Origin: Marsupella aquatica | Lineage: Eukaryota; Marchantiophyta | NCBI GenBank assembly: GCA_973895155.1 | Contig: OZ316892.1 | Span: forward strand, 5,146,001-5,210,000 | Direction: 5' to 3' | Length of the DNA: 64,000 nt | Shown here: positions 32,235 through 43,716 of the stretch, piece by piece | Layout: every line of letters begins with the position of its first letter | Numbering within the stretch: the first letter of the stretch is position 1 | Notes under the pieces: model-generated | The model's input: only the letters and a program-made list of their open reading frames with translations | The model's database searches: none | Told to the model about the DNA's origin: nothing | Made by a program: the position numbers and the translations under genes

Positions 32235-33480
32235 ATAGTTCAATGTTTAGATTGTGTCTATCGGGCTTTACTTTTCTAGTTACGTCGCATGAGATTTCTC
32301 TTAAAAAATCTCCAAGAAGCTTGGGCCCGGGGGTGGGTTGCAAAAGCGTAAATAGATTTAAAACACCCAGAAAGGCTGGACACGGGGGTGGGTTGAAAAA
32401 GCGAGAATAGGCAGAGAAAAGGCTGGGCCCGGGGGTGGGTTAAAAAGCCGTTAGTAGTTGTGGGAGTATCTTCCAGCATTGGGATTGTCTCAATCGGGCC
32501 TTTCCTTTCTAGTTACGTAGCCTACGGTAGCATGAGATTTCCCTAAAAGAAAAAGAAAAAACCTCCTAGAAAGGCTGGGCCAGGGGCTGGACCGAAAAAG
32601 CGTAATTAGTTTAGAAAACCTCCAAAACAGGCTGGCGCCCGGGGATGGGTTACAAAAGCATAAGTAGAATTTTGGAAGCATCTTTCAATGTTTTAAATTG
32701 TGTCGATCATTCATATAGCTACACCGTTCTAGCCAGTTCTAACACTTTGCTATTTTAACTTATTGAAAATGATGATTCATTTCCTTTTCTAGTTACGTAG
32801 CCTGAGATTTCTCTGAAAAAGAAACCTCCAAGAAAGGCTGGGCCCAGGGACGGGTTTAAAAACAGTAAATAGTGTAATGGGAGCATATTTTTAGATTGTC
32901 TCGATTTTTCCTTTCCTTTTCTAGGTACGTAGCTTGAAATTCCACTTAAAAAAACCTCCAAAACAGGCTAGGCCCCGGGGATAGGTAAATAGTAGGGCGT
33001 GACAATATTGAAAAACAAAAACCACCTCTAGGGTGGCTTGCGATGCGCATGACGCACCAAAACTGGGTGCAGCTAGTCCGTGATCTTTTCGAGTAGTTAG
33101 ATTTGAGAGGGGTCGCAGCACTCTATGTGAATGACAACCTGAGTCGATGACTACTTTGAAATCGGGTCCTCGTCCTTGTAGCAGTCAGTCCATCTGTTTC
33201 GGTCACGACTCTCCGGCATGACTAGTCGGGCCTCACATTCAGTGCCCAACCAGTCCTTCCGGCCGCCCCTGGCCCGCATCAATCCCGGGTGGTCCCCAGG
33301 TGAACTCTGAACGAATTGGAGACGCACTAGTGTTATGTGAGACTATATCTCCATGACCGGATTGTCTCGATCGGGCCTTTCCTTTTCCAGTTACGTAGCA
33401 TGAGATTTCCCTTTTTAAAACGAAAATCTCCCAAAAAGGGATTGGGGGGGCCCGGGCCTCTTATTCCTGGGGGTGGGCAG
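32235..33480. repeat. Satellite-like degenerate tandem array, second block plus an outlying unit
   Basis: Continues the array with units near 32235, 32456, 32671, 32783 and 32873, several of them shortened to the GAAAGGCTGGGCCCGGGGGT module. A separate unit lies at about 33350-33450. The best-conserved words are TTTCCTTTTCTAGTTACGTA, GCATGAGATTTCCCTTAAAA and AGGCTGGGCCCGGGGGTGGG. The last unit lies about 150 bp upstream of the TATA box of the following expansin. Positions 32993-33349 are unrelated sequence. Confidence 0.85.
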
Positions 33481-33535
33481 GCAGGGGACAGGGAACGGGA
33501 CAGGGGACGGGACAGGACGGGACGGGACAGGGAAC
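33476..33535. repeat. GGGACAGG-type minisatellite
   Basis: Degenerate repeats of GGGAC, GGGACAGG and GGACGGGACAGG, purine-rich on the plus strand, immediately upstream of the predicted expansin core promoter. Confidence 0.8.
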
Positions 33536-33624
33536 TAGAGAACAGGGATAGGAGGGCCGAGAATTGCGGAGGGAGAACAGAGTTGGCGGCAGAAGAGAGG
33601 AGCGGAGGAGGTGAAGCGAATGAG

Positions 33625-33850
33625 TATATATCTGCGTTCCGTCTGGTTCCCTTCCACCATCGCTGCTCACCTCCTTCTCCTCCCCTACTTAACACCCCCG
33701 ACCCCAGCTCTTCACTCTCCTCTCTCGTTCGTGAGCCCAGCCATCAATCAAGCCCCAAGTAAAGCAGCAGCAGAGCAGAGCCAGTAACTGTCGGCAGTCC
33801 TTGCCCCCAAGAGCAGAGCGAGAGAGGAGAGAGAGAGGAGAGAGAGAGGT
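33625..33850 (+). promoter_or_regulatory. Predicted core promoter and GA-repeat leader of the plus-strand expansin
   Basis: TATATAT at 33625-33631 is followed by a pyrimidine patch (CTCACCTCCTTCTCCTCCCC, about 33667) and, at 33811-33849, a run of GAGAGA units. Plant promoters often combine a TATA box, a Y-patch and GA repeats. If transcription starts near 33655, the 5' UTR is about 680 nt. The start site is inferred, not seen. Confidence 0.45.
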
Positions 33851-33908
33851 TCATAGCTGCTGCTGCTGCCCTAGAGTCCTAGACATCGCCCAACATATTT
33901 GCATTGAA

Positions 33909-34120
33909 TTGCATTGCCGCCTTTACCTGAAGCTTTTTCTGCTCTGATTGAGTCGCTCCATCTTTTCGGCCAACATTCCTGAATCCGAGTGAGGTGCAGG
34001 AGCTTTGCTTTGCATTGCATTGCATTGCGTTACGTTGCGTTGCATTGCCGCCTGGACTGAAGCTTTTCTACTGATTGAGTCGCTCCGTAGTTTCGACCAA
34101 CATTCTTGATTCTGAGTGAG
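33909..34120. repeat. Duplicated 85-bp block in the expansin 5' leader
   Basis: Copy 1 (33909-33993) and copy 2 (34040-34120) share GCATTGCCGCC, CTGAAGCTTTT, TGATTGAGTCGCTCC, CCAACATTC and GAGTGAG. Between them lies a (TTGCA)n-like simple repeat (34012-34046). The duplication lies between the predicted promoter and the start codon, so it is probably transcribed. Confidence 0.8.
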
Positions 34121-34331
34121 CTCAAGAAGTGGTAGATCCGTTTTCGAAGTCGCGGAGTGTTCGCGAAGGCGGTGACGTTGTTTAGCAGGCGGGAGCATTG
34201 AAGGAGAGGTTACTGGGTAGGGAGGAACCAAGCGAACTGTGGGGTGGTGAGGTCCTAGGAGGCTTGAGAGCCGGCCGGACCTTGGTTACTCCAGAAAATT
34301 TTTGTTGAGAGCGAGTTCGGTTTCTAGCGGA

Positions 34332-35422
34332 ATGGCGGCTGTGATGAAGTGCTTATGGCTCGCGATGGCTCTGTTTCTGATATCCGAACGGGCAATGCTC
34401 CAAGCCCAAGCGTGGAGTGTTGGTCATGCCACCTATTACGGCGGAGCCGACGCTTCTGGAACCAACAGTGAGTTCCAGTTCCAATGCCACACATTCTGGA
34501 ATGGATAGTCCTTTTATTCTTGCTTTTGTCTCTTGCTGTCGCGGCTGGTAGAATCTCGTCTATGGTCATCCTCTCTCGCGCTTTTCCAATAGCCTCGCGT
34601 CCTCGCGTACTAGTTTCAAAATTCTCTATACACAAGTCTCGACATCGTATTATATTCCACGCCTCATTCTTCTTGCGTCTTATCAGTGTTCTTTCCCTTC
34701 TGGAGGCTGAAGAATTTTTATGTCACATGCACGTTCATGCAAGAATATTCTGAAAGAAGCTCTGCTCTTTGTATACATGTTGGTCAAGGCGGCTGATAAC
34801 TGATTGTGTCTTTACTATCTCTGCAGACGGAGCTTGTGGATATAGCAACGTTTTTGCTCTCGGATATGGTACTCTCACCGCAGCCCTGAGCACTCCACTG
34901 TTCCAAGACGGGCTCGCATGCGGCGCATGCTTTGAAATCATGTGCTCTGGAGACAGCAGCTGCTTTGGAAACTCCATTGTAGTCACAGCGACTAACTTGT
35001 GCCCTCAAGGCAGCTTCGGAGGATGGTGCGACTTCCCCAACTACCACTTCGATCTCTCGCAGCCCGCATTCTCCCTGATTGCGCAACCCGTTGCTGGACA
35101 CGTTGATCTCCAATACCAGAGGGTGGCCTGCAGCAGGAGCGGAGGAATCAAGTTCCAGGCACAAGGGCACACCTATTTTTTGCAAGTTCTTGTCTACAAC
35201 GTCGGGGGAATGGGAGATGTGACTTCGTTGTCGGTCCAGGGCATCGGCGGGTGGAACCCTATGATCAGGGGATGGGGCCAGATTTGGCAAACGGCGTCTA
35301 TCCTCGATGGGCAATCGCTCTCCTTCGCTGTGACCACAAGTGATGGCAGAACAGTCACTAGCTACAACGTGTGCGGCAACTACTGGCAATATGGCCAGAC
35401 TTTCTCCGGGTCACAGTTCTGA
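34332..35422 (+). CDS. Alpha-expansin, complete, two exons (243 aa)
   Basis: Secreted wall-loosening protein acting in the apoplast. Exon 1 (34332-34467) gives a signal peptide (about residues 1-27, core LWLAMALFLI) and the mature start WSVGHATYYGGADASG. A 359-bp GT-AG intron (34468-34826, phase 1) is at the standard first expansin position. Exon 2 (34827-35422) runs uninterrupted to the stop. Domain 1 has GACGYSN, CGACFEIMC, TATNLCP, the alpha-type GGWCDFP insertion and HFDLSQPAF. Domain 2 (from about residue 150) has RVACSRSGGIKF, YNVGGMGDVTSLSVQG, conserved Trp residues and the ending YWQYGQTFSGSQF. The second intron found in many alpha-expansins, and apparently in the minus-strand copy at 0.9 kb, is absent. 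Divergent positions include PVAGHVDLQYQR where [12 protein letters not shown] is usual. ATG 34332 is the first in-frame ATG; 34344 is an alternative. Confidence 0.95.
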
Positions 35423-36190
35423 CGAAAGATCGATGATCAGCTCAAGCAGCCACCAATGGGGATTTCCGTCTTTGCACTGTAGCTAATTAGCGCATGAATT
35501 TTTAGTTACACCAATGGTGAATGTATCATTCGAGGTTGTCACGTCATTCGAGGTCTAAGGCCAATGCAATGCCGCCCATGGCAGTGCAACCTATTCACGT
35601 TTTCCATGATCTCATTCTGAGTATGTATAGTAATATTGACGATGTAGGCTCATCATGAGCGCGCCATTCCCCTATCTCCATGTAGCGACGGACAAGCACT
35701 GCATGTTCTAAAGCAGGATTTCGGGGACGGTGTGAAGTCTTTGACAAGAGTTTGTTTCGGCGGATTGAAACCATTCCGCCGGGCACTCTTCTTGGCAACG
35801 ATTTGCTTATTATAATTAGGGTTAAGGGATAGTGTTTTCCTACTCATGAAATGCTTTGTAAGTATTCTATCGATCCGGGACAGTTATCTATGGTTAGCCT
35901 TGTTCTAGGTGGGACTCGTTACAAACTCCCGTAGTTGCAGAGGTGCGCATCCGTAAGCCGCCCGCCCTTCTCAGCCCTTTTAAGCATTCGGATTGAGAAG
36001 GATTGTAACGGCCCACGCCTGAGTAAAAGACCAAATGTTTCTAAATATCGTGTGACGGATGTTTTTTGGGTACCTTGCAATATTCCCCATGGGTTTGTCT
36101 CCAACAACTTGTTTTCAGATCCCGTCCCTTGTAGAATTCTAGCCACACGGCCTTTCTCTACCCTGATGAAGTACATGAATGAATATCTCC
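35423..36190. other. 3' flank of the expansin; no further gene recognised
   Basis: Presumed 3' UTR and intergenic DNA. Near 35561-35594 the words CAATGCAATGCCGCC and GCAACCTATTC recall the repeat at 32.07-32.14 kb and the leader repeat. No coding signal is seen. Confidence 0.4.
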
Positions 36191-38399
36191 AGCGGACTTC
36201 CTTCTCCTGCGTCTGAGAACTGACAAAGCTGACGTTGGGAATGTGGGCGTCACGGATTTTTCTCCCAACACCTCGTTTTCATTTGCCGTTTATTAGAAAG
36301 TACGAGCAACGTAGTCGCTTTCTCTAACACTCGTGAAACAACAATGATTTCCTGCGCCGGACTTTGTTCCCGCCTCTGACTGATCAACTGACGAACTGAT
36401 GAAGCTGACGTTGGGAATGTGTCTCTGAGCTTTGGTCCTCTCCGCTCAAGGCCTCAAGCCCGTTTTTTGCCTGACCTCAGAGGTCTGATGGCGTGACTGG
36501 CCATTTCACTCTTTCCAAGAAATTGTGTCACGCGAGGTTTGGAAGGAGCAATTTTTCTGGACCTAGTGTCTTCATGGTTTTATGAGTGTGATCCATAGTC
36601 ATTATCTTCGTCTGTATCATTAGGCATTCCGAATTTTGTTCTCACAGCTGTGTAAAACTGTCATCATCGTCTGATAGCATATGATTGCGAACGGCGCTAC
36701 TGTAGTTCACTAGTTCTCGTTGTCAATCTCGCGCCATTCCAAACTATGGTTAGTTACGGTCGACAGGCTATTGTTATTTTGAGCCAGTTTGTGCACCCGA
36801 GAAGATCAGCAGCAGTGAACATTTTCTGTGGACGGCCGAGCACGATTGTCTACGTTACCTCTTCGCCGCTAGCTAACCCCACTTCCGATTTAGGTTAGCA
36901 GTGTGTCCGTTCGTGTTCGCAGTCGAGGAACATGGGAACTGAAATTTCTCTACCCAACATTTCGTTCATTCGTCTTGAAAGTTGTAGCTTCGAAAAATCA
37001 GGGCGGTGTCCTATTCTGATTGAAGGCGGATTATTTTTTGACGTCGGTAGAGCCGTTCCATGCCGACACCAACTGTGTTGGATCTTTCGCCGACCTAAAT
37101 TATCTGGAAACCATCTTGTCGGCGGAACTATAACCCACCATTGGCACAGCACGTTTTCTAAACGTTGCATCAAGGAGCAGGGCCATGTTCTTCAGTGTCT
37201 GATCGTCGAAGTTGGGGCATTTTCTCGAGGTCTGTTGGAAAGCGATGCGGTATGATTGGCAGCCTCAGTGTCTACGAGTGTCTGGATTGAATTCACTTCA
37301 ACTTTTACTCGGCTGCCATTGTTCGGTCGGACCATAATGATGACACTCTCGATTTAATTAGCGGGGAGATACCAGCAAGAATTTAAAAAGGATGGTGGAG
37401 CCGACTGTCCCGAAGCGAGGTACCATAACGGAAGCTCATACAGTTCATTTAAACTCCACGTTCGCGTGGGCAAAGCTTTGCAATAATGGAAAGGATGTTA
37501 GCGGGTCGATTCGATGGATCATGCACATAATTGCTCTCACCAGTTCAGCTGCGACGAAATGGGGAACGGAATTGGGTAGTAGGATGGGGACAAGAACCCC
37601 ACTCCACTCCAGAACATGCGAGGCTCCTGGGACGACCCTGTGCTTTTAATTATGATCAATCATTCGGAATACCACGAGGCCGATCACTCGCACAGGAAAT
37701 GAAACTTGCTTTATGTACGGCGGAACGCCTAACCCCACCAACATCGATCAGTCTGTCAGCTCCTGGGAGGGAAGAAAAACAACCATGCAACACATTAGGC
37801 GATTGGATTGAAAATCATGGCAGATCCTACGGGAGGGAAGAGAGACGCATGTACATTGTGACTGCGACCGCCGAGCTCACTCTATTGATTGCTACTCAGC
37901 TTTAATGGCGTGATCGTGGGAAGTTGAGGAGCTTGGGGAGGCAGGGAGCGTTTTAGTGGGAGTGGAGTGCTTAGTCATGTCATCGAACGGAGAGGTGATC
38001 CACTGTCGCCAGCGACTCATGTCCGAGGCCAATGGCAACACTCTGGAACGATTCAAAGCGCGCGGGTGTACTTGGCACGAACGAATGTACGACCTACTCG
38101 CTCTCTCTCTCGGTTTGACAACCTGCAGTACTCCCCCTCAATCGTATGAATCCAAATTCCACAGCAGGCCACACTGCCACAGTCCCAATCCACGGAGGTG
38201 AGGGGATTCATTGATACGTCGAGCTCTTCAAACCATATTAGAGTGTTGCGCAGAAAGCTCATGCGAACGAGGCCTGTGGAGTACATTTCGTCCTTTCTTT
38301 GTCTTGGGATTTGGAGGGAAGTGCTCCTACTGGCGCTTCTCGGATTATCATGTTCATGATCATGCAGCACCACCTGCCATTTACCGGCTCTCTCCTTGT
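36191..38399. other. Intergenic; one short duplicated motif
   Basis: AAGCTGACGTTGGGAATGTG occurs at about 36225 and 36402, each preceded by a CCTGCGTCTGA/CCGCCTCTGACTGA-like phrase, indicating a duplication of about 177 bp. Open frames at 36932-37255 (107 codons), 37531-37905 (124 codons) and 37956-38201 show no known family. Confidence 0.45.
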
Positions 38400-39010
38400 G
38401 AAATGTGTCGTCTGAATGGCAGATTTTCTCCTCCCTTTTGTTGACCCTTTTCTACTAGCCATCCGTTCTGACGGTATCGTCCATCTATCGTCCCAGATCC
38501 CTCATTTTCGTGGGGGCACCTGTCATTGTACTGCAGATCTTCCTGTTTCATTTCGTGTACCGCAGATCGAAGACAGGAACACGGATTTCTTACAACACAC
38601 TAAATCGTTCATTCTACCCTAAATCGATTATTCACCTTTGAGACCTAACATACCTAACACTGCCAATCTTCAAAAATCTCGCTCTGTATCGTGCAACGTA
38701 ATTATGTATGGCCGATGTTTTTCCTCCTTTCGTGACAACGGATTTATGTTGTCGTACCTTCAGCAGTTCTGACAGCATTATCCATCGATCGTCCGAGATC
38801 CTTCGCTTTTGGAGCGGCACTTGTGTGATTATTTTATTGTCTCGCCTGCAGACCAAATGTCATTTCTTTTCTACTGTAGCTCTGCAGATCACATCTCATT
38901 TCGAGTACTGCAGACGAAGCAAGGACACCGAATTCTTCTCAAAATGCTCTAGTAGATTATTTATCCTCCGAGATCACTTTCGAAGCACCACATGTCATTT
39001 CTGGTAAAAA
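38400..39010. repeat. Degenerate direct duplication, period about 295 bp
   Basis: TTCTGACGGTATCGTCCATC at 38468 returns as TTCTGACAGCATTATCCATC at 38766. Both are followed by GATCGTCC(C/G)AGATCC and, later, by CTGCAGATC and CATTTCGNGTAC(C/T)GCAGA. The CTCCTCCCTTTTGTTGAC-like segment upstream is shared too. No coding role is apparent. Confidence 0.6.
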
Positions 39011-40370
39011 CGAGGATGTAAACCAGAACGTACGAGCTGCAGGCTAGGCTCTCCAAGATCCTTCGTTGTAGGGAAAGCACATCTGATTTCTAGAAAAGCG
39101 ATGAATGAAGGAATCGTAGCAAATTTTTGAACGACTGGAGAACACAGATTGCCTGCGTACCCCAGGAGGACTACAAATTGAACCTCCATTCCAGGTTTGA
39201 GAGTAATTCAGTCCATGCAGGAAAACATTGCGCAACAAGGTTCAAACTTAATCTCATGTTGAGATTCTTGCGACCGATCCAAATGGACGTTTACCCTCGG
39301 ATGACAGTTAAACGAGGTCAGAACGCATGACAGGCTTTTGGATAACGGATCCAACACAGTTCTCACCCTTGCATGTAACGTTCTTCCCGCTCGATTCTTG
39401 CTCCCATCTGTTTCCGGCCTCCTCCTGGACGGGTGACTAATTCCAAGCTTCCACAGCGCTGTGCTTTCTTTCTTTTGCCTTTCTTTTCCTTTCATTTGCA
39501 GCGACAATGAAAGCCGCAAGACTTTCACGAAGAAAATCTTAGCGAGGAGTCGGGGAGCACAGCAACCTAATTCTTTCCCCCAAGAATGTAAACCGACAAG
39601 GAAATTGAGACTGAAGGTATGGCTCCTAGGGAAAGAAATACACAGACCGACGGGCATGATTTCTCCGATGCCTAGGTCGGGCTGTCTCCAAAAGAGGAAC
39701 TATGGTCGTAGTTCGGCCTGCAGATTTCCCTGACCGCATTGATGGAGGGGGCGCCGGTGTCCCGCCAATACGGTAGAGGTGCAGTGAGGCCGGCCAGGCG
39801 ATGCGGATTGGGAAATGATGACCGAGATCAGGAGACGGTCACGAGCTGGGAGCTAGCCCTGCCCCCTTTCCTCTCTGAGCAATTCTCTGAGGGATTCTCT
39901 GAAGCAATCAACGTATTCTGCAATGGGAGTCCTTGCCTGGCAACTCCTGGCATGCATCTGACTGTAGAGCGTTGCCAAACTTGTGGTGCGCCATCGCGCA
40001 GGCCCTGCACGGCAATTCTCAGAGTTCATACTCTGAGAGACGCCCGAAATTTGCGTCATGGGAAAGACTACTTTTCAGCGAGACTGATCGAATGAGTGAT
40101 GAGTCTGTCAGGAATGTGATGATGAACTCCTGGGACGGGAAAGCAGCCATTGCTTGCTATATTGGTCATTGCCAGCCAGCAGCCGCAATAGAGGAGCCGT
40201 CCGACAATTCGACGAGGTGCCAATACCGTCGATCTCTCCTCAATTCTTCATCATCCTCTTCTTCTTTGGTCACTCACTCGCAGCTCTGTTGCCACCGTAC
40301 TCTTGTCCGGCCATGCCGGAGCTGATTGCCAGGCAGGAAGGTCATATGTCGGAGATTCGTCGACGCTCCC
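39011..40370. other. GC-balanced stretch with overlapping open frames, unassigned
   Basis: Several frames of 90-150 codons overlap on both strands (39739-40095 and 39933-40325 plus; 39208-39657 minus). None shows a recognised motif and they exclude one another. I cannot support any as a gene. Confidence 0.35.
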
Positions 40371-40373
40371 AAG

Positions 40374-41200
40374 AGTGTCCCTCCTGACTTTTGCATTTTA
40401 CTTTCATGGTGTGAAAGATTGGAGACAGCCTCTGAAGATAATCGCTCAAAGTTTAGAAAGCCCTATTCCTACGCTTCAACCAAACACCCAAAACCGAATT
40501 CAACCCAAAGTTGGCAGGCTCATCACTACAACTACAGTAGGTACAGCGGCCATCAAGTTATCATTTTCAATCATGCAATGAAAGATTTGAGATCCATGGA
40601 CGATGAGCCTTTTGACAGAGAATGCACTGAAAACCTTCTGTTGCTGCTCTCTTGTCTACAAACAGCAGCAGAGGGAGACAACAGTTGCCAAAGGTCATAG
40701 CCGCAACAGCTAGCTAGACATCAAGGTCGGTGATTTCCACTTTGGTAGTGAAGTGAAAGATACGAGACATCAAGAGACAATTAACCCCTCGACCGCAAGC
40801 ATAAGAAAAATTTAGGTGGCTGCTCTCGTCTACTGTCCGCAGTAGGCCGCATAGCCATCAAATTCTCATCATTTCTCCTACCGTCGTGAAAAATTTGAGA
40901 CCACAAAAGGCGATTATTCCCTCACCAGAAAGGAAAAGAACTTTTGGTGGCCGCTCTCTGCTCTCTGCTGTTGTTTTGTTTTGGTTTGGTCTTGAACATT
41001 CAACTTCATTATTAACACAGAAGGATTGTGCACAGAGGCAGGTAATCCACAGATAGGGGACGAGACGGCTGCACTCTCTTTTCTGTACAGACAAAGGGAC
41101 AAGGCAAGTTGAACCTTGGCAAAAGCCATAGCCAGAGCAGCCAGCGACAACAGCCAGCCAGCCATCAAGTGCTCATCATTGCGGAGGCTATAAGAAATAG
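40374..41200. repeat. Degenerate tandem repeats, about five partial units
   Basis: Units open with GCCATCAANTTNTCATCATTT-like sequence, followed by GTGAAANATTTGAGA and, in the longer copies, by AAAANTTTNGGTGGCNGCTCTC. Copies are recognisable near 40404, 40550, 40722, 40853 and 41161. Spacing is uneven (about 130-310 bp), pointing to old unequal duplications. Confidence 0.6.
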
Positions 41201-42170
41201 CTCAGTTGGTCACCATTTTGGAACGCAATCTCTATCCTACGAAAGTGGAAACCACGAATATGCATCTTATCCACAAGACAGCGCGGGAGACACAGTTGGC
41301 AAAGCTGAGCCTGCAGGGAGCTCTGATAAAAAGGACACTGCAGAACGACCTTGAAGGGTCTTCTATTGTTACTACCTTTTGGGAAATTTGTCTCGACAAG
41401 TATAATTGTATAGTTTCTCATAAGAATTTCTAATCATAACCACTTATGTGTGTCACACTAGCTTCGTCAGACCCTTCGGAGTTATTGCGGTCAGGATGGG
41501 TGAACCTGGTGCACTCGAACCGAAGCCCGAGCTTAAATTTGGTATTCACATGTCCGAGGGAAGAAGACACATTCCTGAGTTGTGATGTGGAGGAGGAAGA
41601 GGAAGGATCCGACGTCAACGCTAAATTCCTGGAGCCAACGCTGCTCTCTAGGGATTTGCTCATTAGTCAATCCTTTGGAGCATGAGTAAATCAGTTCTTT
41701 AATTTAATGCTCTGATCGAGCTCTGCGCGAACCAAGTCGAACAAAATTAAAGCTCTAAACTCCGGATGCTTTGACGGATTCCAGGTTTGTTTCCAACTCG
41801 GCCGCTCCACATGTTGATGAAGGTCAATAAGAGGCAAGTAGGAGGGACTGTTTGCTTTATTTTCGTTTGTGCTTAGGAATGACCTCGGTTCGCCTATAAA
41901 GTAAGTTAAAAGGTGAGGTTTCGTGTGTCATTACCATTTCACAACATTAGACTCTGTGCAGCGGCGGAAGCAACAGTCTGAAGATTGAGCCCTCAATCGA
42001 AACAAAATACACTGGGCAATCACCGGAACCCTTGATTGCAGTACACCATCTTTGACCACAACTCCGGAAGAAAGAAAGAAAGGAAGGTCACAGTGCTTTG
42101 CTGGAACAAAGTCGACTGATCATCCAACCAATCCAACAGACTTGCGCGGAAGTCACGAAACCAGACTTGG
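41201..42170. other. Intergenic, no gene recognised
   Basis: An acidic-looking open frame (41446-41685, with a Glu run) and its complement exist but match nothing I know. Confidence 0.35.
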
Positions 42171-42197
42171 ACATCCACATCCACATCCACATCCACC
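42171..42197. repeat. (ACATCC)n microsatellite
   Basis: Four and a half units of ACATCC. Minus-strand Asp-Val repeats in open frames here come from this. Confidence 0.9.
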
Positions 42198-43678
42198 ATC
42201 TCCACTTCACCTTACCAAGAAGAACAAGGAAACACGGCGAACTCTTGTCACCGTCCGACAGAGACGCACATCGTTCTCTAATCATGCATCTTCAAGGCCA
42301 TACAATTAACTTCAACAGATGTTGTCGCAGGCCTGTCCCGCCTTCCTGATGGTGCTACTGTGGGCCGGTGATTTCACAACAAGAGCTATCCACACAGACA
42401 CATAGACAGAGACAAACTCAGAGCTGCTGCATCTACCGTACCATGACTCTTACAGCTGATCTGCTCACGGATCTGAGTACCTAGACGGGCAAACTCTAGC
42501 TGGGATGAAATATTGCTTGAAACGGAAAATTACAGTTGTTGGATTTCTCGGATTCAGGATCAAACGCAACTTGCGTAGACCTCCATAGCCTACATCCTCG
42601 TACTGACTGGCCTGGCCCAGTCTGACCTTGTCTCAGGTCTATAGGAGCTAGCGAACCCATCTTTCTCCAAATGATGTGAGGCTTGGAGTAGTACTGTAGC
42701 AGTAGTATCTCGAGGGTAGTGACCATTCCGCCAGAAGGAAAATGTCTAAGCTAATTAAAAAGGTGCAAAGGTAATGCATAGTCTGATTTATGTACTCACC
42801 CACCCCAATTTCTGTTCCATCGGAGGGTTGGCGAAGAGGGGCGAGGATTCATCGAGGGTCAGTGGTTTCAGATTTTGATACAGGAATTGTACTGATTGAT
42901 GGGCTCATTCATTCCGTTGGCTCGTCCTGGCTGAGCGCCTCCATTCTTTTTTTGGAAGCTTTGATTCTTACAATGGTTATGCTGTACCTCAGGGTTGGAG
43001 AAGGGACCCCACCGGCAACTTTCGGAATGATGTCAGTCAGTGGATGCTGCACTTTCGTCCTCGAAAAATAGACGGTGGGTTCGTACGCACTGCTGTGAAT
43101 GTGGGTGGTTTTCTTCGAGCTCGTGCTTACGAGCTCCTGATTGCTTCCGTCTTCTGACGAAAAGAACTGTTTTGTGGATACGGTCAAAGTCACTGTTTAC
43201 CACTAACTGGCCGGTCTTCATAATTTTGCAGAAGGCTACCGTAGGCATGCATCGCCTAGCTAAGAGTTGTCAGGCAGGGAGGTTTTCGACTCTCGTACCT
43301 TTTGTGTTTTGATCTCTCAATCATAAACAGCTCCATCGTCTCCATCACAGTATACTACCCTCCGTCTCCGGTCTGCAACTAACCCCACCCAACGCACTGT
43401 CCCAAAACCTTTGAAATTGGATCCGAACTAGACTATTGAGGCTTGGTGTTTTGGGAATTAGAAAAAAATGAAGATACTGGGAGTGGGTGACGTGCTCTTT
43501 TGGACAAAAATCCACTTCTTCGTGCTTGGTAGAGCAAAGAAAGAAGAGTCCTACTCAAAGCTAGGGAGCAATCGACCTAGCTTGCCTGGGGTGAGTCTAA
43601 ACTGGCTTTCGATTGATTGGGCGAGCCATTCATTCTTTTCTCTCCTGTCTTATTGAACGTCTGGTCCAAGGACCTACG
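42198..43678. other. Intergenic, no gene recognised
   Basis: Only short open frames without recognisable features. Confidence 0.4.
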
Positions 43679-43716
43679 CCTCTCTGGCTCTCTCTCTCTC
43701 TCTCCCTCTCTCTCTT
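43679..43716. repeat. (CT)n microsatellite
   Basis: About 38 bp of CT repeats with two interruptions (GGCTC and CCC). Confidence 0.9.

Noticed and set aside
33333-33762. Plus and minus open frames of 120-141 codons upstream of the expansin
   Set aside because: They cross a GGGAC minisatellite and the promoter; composition is low-complexity Arg/Gly/Asp or Pro/Ser/Leu.
34784-35389. A 201-codon open frame antisense to the plus-strand expansin
   Set aside because: It is the complement of a clearly conserved expansin exon and shows no protein features of its own.
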